Source: Arenicola marina (taxonomy: Eukaryota > Annelida > Polychaeta > Arenicolidae). Taken from it: a DNA stretch of 64,000 nucleotides. A program made the position numbers and the translations under genes. Below the pieces are notes generated by a model. That model made no database searches and was not told where the DNA came from. It was given only the letters and a program-made list of their open reading frames with translations. The first letter of the stretch is position 1. Every line of letters starts with the position of its first letter. Shown here one piece after another: positions 56,760-64,000 of the stretch. The stretch spans positions 14,657,088-14,721,087 of the forward strand of contig OZ025249.1 in the NCBI GenBank assembly GCA_964019135.1. The letters are read 5' to 3'.

Positions 56760-57940
56760 GGCTCCTGTATGTCAGGAGTGAATTAGATTCGCTTGAGGAC
56801 GTCCGCGCCAAGAAGCTTGAGAGAGAACCCCTGTGGGTTGATATATAGAACGGCTATAAAGCAGGACTGTTTATGAGACTCATTTGTTCAAGTCCTAGAA
56901 AACAACGAACCTCCAAAAGTACCTGGACGTCGTTAATGTAGTTCGTACATCAAGTCAACCATTTGAAAGCAAGTTTTATCCTGTATGCACGTATCAGCCA
57001 GCGCCATCCGGCGTTTGAACGTTAAACGCTTGAACTCGTAAAACCATTGCGGTCAAATTGGTGCCGCCCAACCGATCCAATACCTGCTCTGTTGAAACTC
57101 TCACTATGGATATAGACGGCCCACAGCGAGTGTGACACTTCGAGCGCTCTTTGGAGTAGTCATGCCTCATCCCGCGACTAACAAAGAAATATGCAATCAC
57201 TGCTATTTTCAGTGGGAAACTGAGGGGTCCCAGACTTCTTAAACAATAAAATCTATGCTTGCCATATATGTTATATGTTTGACCGACAATCATGCCAATG
57301 GCATATACGTTTTTTGGCAATTTGGCGATATGTTGTAGGCCGGCAGATTACTCAAAGAACGACCCCCTCACCCCCGTGCTAAAGTCACGCGACGGACCAG
57401 CATTGCAAATAGACCGTTTCAGATACCCCAGGCGACATCTATCGTCAAAACTAGACAGTGCTTGCTTCGGGCTAGAAACGTGATTCTCGCATGCGTTTAC
57501 ATTGGCGCAAGCCCGCTTCTCTAGGGGCACAACAGTGTCCATGCTAAAATCTTTAGACGCCAGTCGGGAATCGACCGTAGCTTTTATTATAATGTGTGCG
57601 CGTACAGTCATATATTGTTTACGTATTCTATATACCTTGTTCTATCTTCTGACATAAAGAAAGTGTGCCACCACAAGATTGTCTGGCTATATTTTTTACC
57701 TTTTGTCAGAGGTAGATTGGTTCTATGGCATTGTTAATCACAGAACAAACAAACACGATGTCTCTTAGACTATTAACTTTCCTGTAAGTATTACATTCTA
57801 TAATGGCAGCAAGGGCTTATATTTCTCTAGATAAAGAACAGCTTAACAGTCCTGGTATCTGTTAGGCTTTCCGTTCGATATTCAAGGTTCCTACGCAACA
57901 AGGCTCGAGCCACTCGAGTGCACTCAGATTTGCATTGAAA
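56760..57940. other. Upstream flank of gene B
   Basis: No gene is recognised. ORFs at 56994-57320 and 57348-57611 carry no known motif. Confidence 0.5.
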
Positions 57941-57949
57941 AAAAATTAC

Positions 57950-58145
57950 AGTTTGCAGTGTCCGGGCGTGACATGTACGCGACGCAATGGGGGCAGCCGC
58001 CGGTCACTAAGCCCCACCCCTGTCTCCTGATTGGCTGGCACGAGCCTGTGCCAGAGATCGGGCGGGACCGTTACCCCGGTAGACCTACCTCTCGGAGCCA
58101 GTCCACACAGCTCGGCCCCACAAGGCCGCACCCCAGACCCCCTAG
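57950..58145. promoter_or_regulatory. GC-rich patch with GC and CCAAT boxes
   Basis: GCCCCACCCC, GATTGGCTGG (inverted CCAAT) and GGGCGGGACC within 70 bases, in a CpG-bearing stretch. It could be a promoter of unknown direction or part of an unrecognised repeat. 58140-58740 holds no recognised gene; it has two TTGCATGCAAT/ATCTCA..GTG-type blocks (58214 and 58410) in opposite senses. Confidence 0.25.
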
Positions 58146-58739
58146 GGATGCCCTGCAAACACGGCAAACAACATCTCCAACCAGACCCTTAAGCCAGTTC
58201 CCACGATGAGATTATTGCATGCAATTCGAGGCAGGCGACAGGTTTTGCCGAAAATCTCACCGTGTGAACGGCGCTCACGATTTAACACGTTTAACGACCC
58301 AGGCGATGTCTCACAGAAATAGGACATGCTCTATTTCAATGCGACAAGATCAGAGAGCCGGAGAATCTCAGCAGACACATTGTCACCAGATATCTTCCAG
58401 ACGGCGAGTTGCATGCAATAATCTCATCGTGGGAACCGGGCTTTATGTCGCCCATCCCCTCCACCCCGTCCCATCCCCTGACCCCCCACTGCGCGCCGTA
58501 CACCCCAGTCATATGTGCGTAGAAGGAGAGAGGGAGGGGCGAGGCACCCAGGTTGAGTTGTAACCGCTCTCTGTCCAGGGTAGAGGGGGCTGGGGAGGGA
58601 GGGGCGTTGCTTGGCCCAAGTGCTCTACAGTTGTTTTTTGGTTTAAACATCATTTATTTCTGGAGGTTTGCAATAGCGAATACACATATTAATGCTCACC
58701 TCAACATAAAAAAAGAAAAATTAAATTGGATGTACAGCA

Positions 58740-60665
58740 AAGGACGGTAATAAGTAATACTATATATATAGTAATGTCAACAAATGAAGTGCATGAATAT
58801 AAGCTCAGATAAATACCAAATACATAATTAAATGAGTTTGCCATGACCCTTAACTAGAAAACCTGGCTGAGTTGCGGATAAATAAATGAACTGCCCTAAA
58901 TATAGCGACGCTGTCTTCAAAACACAGCTCGGGGCTACCAAACAGCAACAATTCACAAAGGATATTAAATTCATGCCTGCTTTCTGGATATATATTGATA
59001 CCATACAATTTTAAAAACGATAGATCTGACATTAGGATTTCGCGATGCATCTCATACTCTGGACATTTTAACAGATAGTGAAGTTCGTCTTCAGATTTCC
59101 CGTTACATTTACTACAAGTAGAATCCTTAATAAAACCGTATCTTTTGCGAGGTCCATTAAGTGCGCTCAGGCCTAAGCGGAGTCTGGTGTGGTAAACAGC
59201 CTCAGGATTGTTAAAATAGTTATACAATTCGTTGCCGGGGTAAAAAAATGACTTCCTATACAGTGACTTAAAAAGTGATAATGACGTAGCTAGTTTAACA
59301 CACTGAGGCAAGGAGTTCCACTCTCTGATTGAGTTCCAAACGAATGAATTCTTGTAATAGTTTTTTCTTATATGCGGGATTCTTGTCAGTCGAGTTCCGA
59401 AGTGAGTATACTGATGACTGGGAAACCAAATCAGGTAATAGAGAAGACATATACATCGGAGAGAGACTATTAACCATTTGATACAAAATGCACAGACTTA
59501 GGTATTCACGTCTGAGAGCGAGTGGTTCAATGCCAACTTCTTTCAGCAGTTTGGTATGTGACGTACTCTTGTATGCCCCAGTAACAGACAAAAGGGCTTG
59601 CCGCTGTACACTTTCCAACCTCTCTGATTGGGTTTTGGTAAGATTGCCATGAAAGACAGCAGTACAGTATTCCATTTTAGGTCGAACATATGTTTTATAA
59701 ACATTTAATTTAGTTCTGCCTCCTACCTGTTTAGGAAGACGCCTTAGTAGAGCAACAGATTTCTCGGCCTTAATAATAGTGTTATTTATATGCATGTCCC
59801 AGCACATTGAGTCTGATAGGGTTACACCAAGGTGACAGTGATTTCTTACTTGTCGGAGTTTCGAATTGTCCAGATATAGGTCGAGCTCATTTGGTCGCGA
59901 TAACTTTTTGCTAAATACCATGTATTCAGTTTTATCAGGATTGAACGTTACCCGCCACTGTTTGGCCCACTGAGATAGTCGTTCTAGATCACGATTAATG
60001 ATTTTGACACCGTTATTAAAATCTAGTACAAAAAATAGAGACGTGTCATCTGCAAATAAATAAGCCTCACATTCAAGGCCCTCGACAATATCGTTAACAA
60101 AAATGAGAAACAGGAGTGGCCCCAGTATAGAGCCCTGAGGCACTCCGGCATTTATATATTTCCACTCCGAGGTGCAACCCTCTATGACCACTCTCTGTCG
60201 CCTACAGTATAGGTAACTTTTGAGCCACCTCAACAGATCTCCTTTAATACCCAATGATTCGACTTTATGCAATAAACCCTCGTGGTACACCTTATCAAAT
60301 GCTTTTGACACATCAAGAAAAACCATAACTGAATCGCGATTGTGCTCTAATGATTCGTAAATTTTATGAGTAATATATATCAGCTGATTTGTAGTGGAAT
60401 GTAGCTTTTTAAAGCCGGCATTACGCCATGTCAGGAGATTATTACTGAGGCAAAATTCTTATAGCTCGTTATAAACTACCCGTTCCATAAACTTACCCAC
60501 GCATGAGAGCAGAGATATGGGCCGATAATTTTCTATTCGTTGCTTGTCCTTTTTCTTAAAAACTGGCGTAACATTGGCATCGTTCCATTGAGCAGGAAAT
60601 GTAAAATCACACATGCTTTTGTTAAACTCTACAGTTTGAAACCCCTCTCTGTCCACGGTGGTCCT
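58740..60665 (-). mobile_element. LINE (Jockey/CR1-type non-LTR retrotransposon), 5'-truncated and broken
   Basis: The reverse transcriptase reads from about 60650 downward: VFKKKDKQRIENYRPISLL, then an in-frame TAA at 60461-60459, then VFLDVSKAFDKVYHEGLLHK, GVPQGSILGPLLFL and the catalytic FADDTSLF. Near 59.40 kb a single-base frameshift moves the frame to WNSIREWNSLPQCVK. The C-terminal part (58850-59311) has CSKCNGKSEDELHYLLKCPEY, a Cys/His motif usual after LINE RT domains. The endonuclease and ORF1 are missing. The stop and the frameshift leave it inactive. The 3' end is placed near 58740 by the end of recognisable sequence; no clear tail is seen. Confidence 0.85.
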
Positions 60666-61184
60666 GCATACATGGTAGAGCGCGCCACCCTTCAGCACGT
60701 GAATATACACACATACACGTACACGTACACTATCGCACGCCCTATAATCCAAACAATGCAGAAAGGGGGTAGCTGTTGTTCATAGAGCACCAGCAGATCT
60801 CTTCCCGCCAGCCGATGCAAACTGTTTGAGAACTCGGTCGGCTGGTTCCCTGGCAAAAGATATCTTTCTGCAGAACATATTAAGCAGTATTTATTATTTC
60901 ATTGTGGGACGTAACTACGGAGCCCATACTGAGACTTTCACAATTATGTTTTATCTCGTTCCCACGACTACGCGGGCTTATTTCTTTGGTAACCCGAGTA
61001 TATCCACAACTGGAACGGAATACACACATTACGCATCGACATACTGCCCGACACTTCTTTCACCCGGATCGAGTAGCGAGTGCGCGCGCAACTTTGTATC
61101 TCGTGCGTACGAATTGAATCAGTCGTGCACACCAGTTAGTATCGCGTGCGCACGACTTAGTATCTCCTCCCGATATGTAATCAT
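60666..61184. other. Spacer between LINE and tandem repeat
   Basis: No gene is recognised. It includes ACACGTACACGTAC-type short repeats near 60710-60730 and two GTGCGCACGACTT-like blocks near 61080-61160. Confidence 0.5.
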
Positions 61185-61455
61185 CCCGATCTCTCATCAT
61201 CCCTGTCATCATCCCGGTCTCTCATCTTCCCGATCTCTCGCCACCTCGATCTCATATCATCATCAGGACCTCTCATCATATCCATGTTTATTCAATCGGA
61301 TCTCTCATCGTCCCGATATCGCATCATCCCGATCTCTCATCACCCTGATTTGGAATAATCCCGATCTCTCATTATCTAGATATGTAATCAACCCGATCTC
61401 TCATCATCCGGATTTCTCATCATATCCATTTTTATTCAATCTGATCTCTCATTAT
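61185..61455. repeat. Degenerate CCCGATCTCTCATCAT tandem repeat
   Basis: About 15 units of roughly 17-18 bases. A larger step (TCATATCCATGTTTATTCAA at about 61277 and again at 61421) shows a second-level duplication. It is open on the plus strand and gives a spurious 241-codon ORF. Confidence 0.8.
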
Positions 61456-64000
61456 GATAATGGATATGACAATACGATGGATAGCCCGAACCGCGTTCGT
61501 CACCCACCGGGGACTCTACAACTGGCGGGCGATGCCATTTGGGTTAACTAACGCCACCGCAAGTTTTGAGCGGTTGATTGAGTTTGTGCTCAACGGATTG
61601 ACCTGGAGGATGCGCCTGATATACCTGAATGACGTAATCGTCTATGGCGACTCGTTCAGCTGTGCTCTAGACCGCTTGGAGTGTATCTGGGAACGTCTCC
61701 GGGCGGCCAATCTGAGGCTCAACCCATCAAAGGGCCACCTCATGCGCGACCAAGTGACGTTCCTCGGCCATCTTGTGACACGCACAGGAGACGTTGACCC
61801 CGACAAGATGTCGGCCGTAACAGACTGTCCTACTTTGACGGCAGTCAAGGACGTGCGCTCCTTCGTGGGGTTCGCTAACTACTATCGAAAATATGTCCGG
61901 AGATATATATGAGCTTGATCAGCATCGCCCTTTTCCTGAATGTGTGACGTCAGCGCGACGACTGCACTTGGCGGACCCCGGTCTGCATTCCACCTGTTGC
62001 CGGTATCTCCTACTGGCCTGGTAACTTCTGCGCTGCCTGTCATCAAAGCGTGATTCAACAAAGCCACCAAAAGACAGCAGCTTACACTACTAGAATCCTG
62101 AACAGATCGGAAACGAGACTCAACTAACTCGTCACTCCGCGGTGTCGGACACTGAGGAGCAGCTATCCGACTTCTCTTTCTCCGTGCAATCTGATTTGAT
62201 GGGTCCGTTGGCTACGCTACAGAGATCGGTTGGACCCCAGGTTCGTCGGGTCAGGTCGCACAACCTACCAGAGTCAAACCAATGGCTCGAACTGTCGGTA
62301 GCGGAGGTAGCGAAGAACAGGACGCAGACACGGATATCACGGCCATAAAGCACTTGGCACGAACCCACTCCTGTAGCCCGAAGTGGGGTGATATTGCCGA
62401 CATGACAGCGCTCAGTAAGACGTCGTGGTTCAGTGGGATCGCCTCGTTATCGCTGACGACGGTCTTGTACCGCAAGCGGTAGTACGTCAGAATGTAGCCC
62501 CTAAATCGCTGTGGATGCGCTTTTTCCGAGCTCTTCACCGCGGCAGACTCGCCTCTCATCAAGGGGTTTGCCGTACGTTAGAGGCTCTGAAGAGTCGGGT
62601 CTACTGGCCAGGCATGAAGGCAGATGTGCTGCTGTGGTGCCGCTCCTGTCATATCTGCGGCGAGTCAACGCCGCTCATCAGGGGCCGAGCTGAACTTCGT
62701 CAAGCACATGTGTTAGGAAATGGAGTAAGAGCAGGTGTATGCATGTGAGTGATACGGCGAGTGAATGGGTGAGTGAATACTGTGGGCTGAGCGAGTACTA
62801 CGGGATGAGTGAATGATGGTGATTTTGTGAGTATTCCGAGGGAGTTGGGAGTCACACGTGACATTGGATAGGAGCTTTTAGGAGACGCATGGGGAGTGGT
62901 CTCTGGTATAAATAACAGAGCCCGACACAAGACTCAGGACCAGCACCAGGGGGAGATGGACGGCGGAGGACATAGCTGGTGACAGCGGGGTCAGGGCCGA
63001 TCTCCGGGCTTTACGTGTTGAAGCGTGGCTGCGTGGTTGGAGTGGTTGTGGGCGTCGTCGTGGTTGCTAGAGGCACGACACAAGACTCGGGACCAGCACC
63101 AGGAGGAGATGGACGGCGGAGGACATAGCTGGTGACAGCGGGGTCAGGGCCGATCTCCGGGCTTTACGCGTTGAAGCGTGGCTGTGGGTTGTTTGAGTGG
63201 TTGTGGGCGTCGTCGTGGTGGCTGGAGACAGGCCTTAGGAGCCTGGTTTGCGAGCTGGTAAGCGTGGACACGTGGCGGAGCCTGATCTGCGGGCTGGTAG
63301 GCGTGGACACGTGGCGGAGCCTGATCAGCGGGGCTGATGTGCGTCGTGGGAGCATCAGTGCGTCGTGGGAGCATCAGTGCGTCGTGGGAGCATCAGAGCG
63401 TCGTGGGAGCATCAGGAGCCACGAGGGAGCATTGTAAGACTGTAAGAGGACATTTAGAGGTGACTATGAACTCGTTTACTGCTTTGCTTTTGCGTTAAAT
63501 GTATGAATCTATGTTGGTAGGGGGGAGGTAGGGATTTATAGTGTGATATAAACTGTGACAATCTTTACCATGTCTTGTTAAATCATTTCCGCCGATACCA
63601 TCTGCAGTCAACCTTTTTGTTTTTTTTAACACTTGTTATCGCTGTGGGATATTTGTCCCTAGCAAGTCGTAACACAGGCCAGAGCTCTCGGTGAGAAAGT
63701 CGCAATAGACCTGATGGGGCCATTCGAGACGACGGCTCGCGGCAACAACTACATCGCACCAGTTCACGAGTGGATCATCGCGGTGCCTATCCCTGACAAG
63801 ATGGCGCACACAGCGGCAGAAGTGGTCTGCGAGACCTGGGTGTGCGAACACGGCGCCATCTACCGTCTCCTCAGCGACCAGGGAGCCGAGTTCACCGCGG
63901 CGCTACATAAAGAAATCTACGCCGTTCTCAGGATCGACCGAGTATTCACCACGGCTGATGGGCCTCAAGCCAACGGCCTGGTCGAAAGGGGCAACAGATC
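61456..64000 (+). mobile_element. Ty3/gypsy LTR retrotransposon fossil, partial
   Basis: Parts in order: reverse transcriptase (about 61480-61912), the region between RNase H and integrase (about 62140-62480), the integrase zinc-binding H2C2 part (about 62520-62700) and the integrase core (about 63680 to the window edge). The order is that of Ty3/gypsy pol. The copy is broken in several places, lacks gag, protease and much of RNase H here, and is interrupted by the block at 62709-63674. It looks moderately old. It continues past the right edge. Confidence 0.8.
62709..63674 (+). mobile_element. Probable solo LTR inserted in the gypsy fossil
   Basis: The block splits the integrase of the surrounding fossil. 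It begins TGTTAGG, ends GTAACA (TG...CA with TGTTA/TAACA inverted ends), and has a TATA-like GGTATAAATAACA at about 62905. The flanks share only CACA, so the target duplication is uncertain. Inside are two tandem copies of about 146 bp (from about 62932 and 63078), two copies of GCGTGGACACGTGGCGGAGC, and four GTCGTGGGAGCATCA units. No internal coding region, so a solo LTR fits. Confidence 0.5.

Noticed and set aside
60826-61551. 241-codon plus-strand ORF
   Set aside because: Most of it is the CCCGATCTCTCATCAT tandem repeat running into the gypsy fossil.

Overview
This is invertebrate animal nuclear DNA: intron-rich, full of SINEs, MITEs, a LINE, minisatellites and one Ty3/gypsy fossil, with no bacterial or viral gene layout. 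The one recognisable host gene family encodes secreted or single-pass receptors built from a signal peptide, a Cys-rich EGF-like module, a fucolectin (FTP) lectin domain split over two exons, two Cys-rich/EGF modules, a fibronectin III domain and a membrane segment. That mix is common in molluscs and other lophotrochozoans, so a marine mollusc-like animal is my best guess. The window itself does not prove the phylum.

Layout. Bases 1-8811 hold a tandem duplication with a period near 4.4 kb (units I and II). The units look like 5' regions (exon 1, intron 1, upstream flank) of minus-strand members of the receptor family whose bodies lie left of the window. They carry short signal-peptide exons at 1018-1099, 5411-5484 (broken) and 7864-7933. 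Bases 8812-15580 are repeat-littered intergenic DNA. Receptor gene A (+) runs from a signal-peptide exon at 16418 through five more phase-1 exons to 26499. Its introns hold a 26-bp minisatellite of about 100 copies, a 41-bp minisatellite of about 29 copies and a foldback hAT-like MITE. Its next exon (FN3) should start just inside the 200-N gap at 29333-29532. Right of the gap lies unit III, a copy of the far-upstream part of unit I.

Receptor gene B (-) is a diverged inverted paralogue read from 56602-56674 (signal peptide) down to a membrane exon at 33226-33403 and a tentative tail exon ending at 32261. Exon lengths match gene A almost exactly and all shared junctions are phase 1. The introns around exons 6-7 are also homologous, so the pair arose by segmental inverted duplication. 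B has grown by insertions: intron 4 is 11.2 kb against 363 bp in A. From 57.9 kb on come a GC-rich patch, a broken Jockey/CR1-type LINE (-), a CT-rich tandem repeat and a broken Ty3/gypsy fossil (+) that appears to hold a solo LTR and runs off the right edge.

Together the window reads as part of a lectin-receptor gene cluster that expands by tandem and inverted duplication. Its first exons, splice acceptors and introns are themselves being copied as repeats. No canonical signalling domain (kinase or phosphatase) is visible for either receptor.
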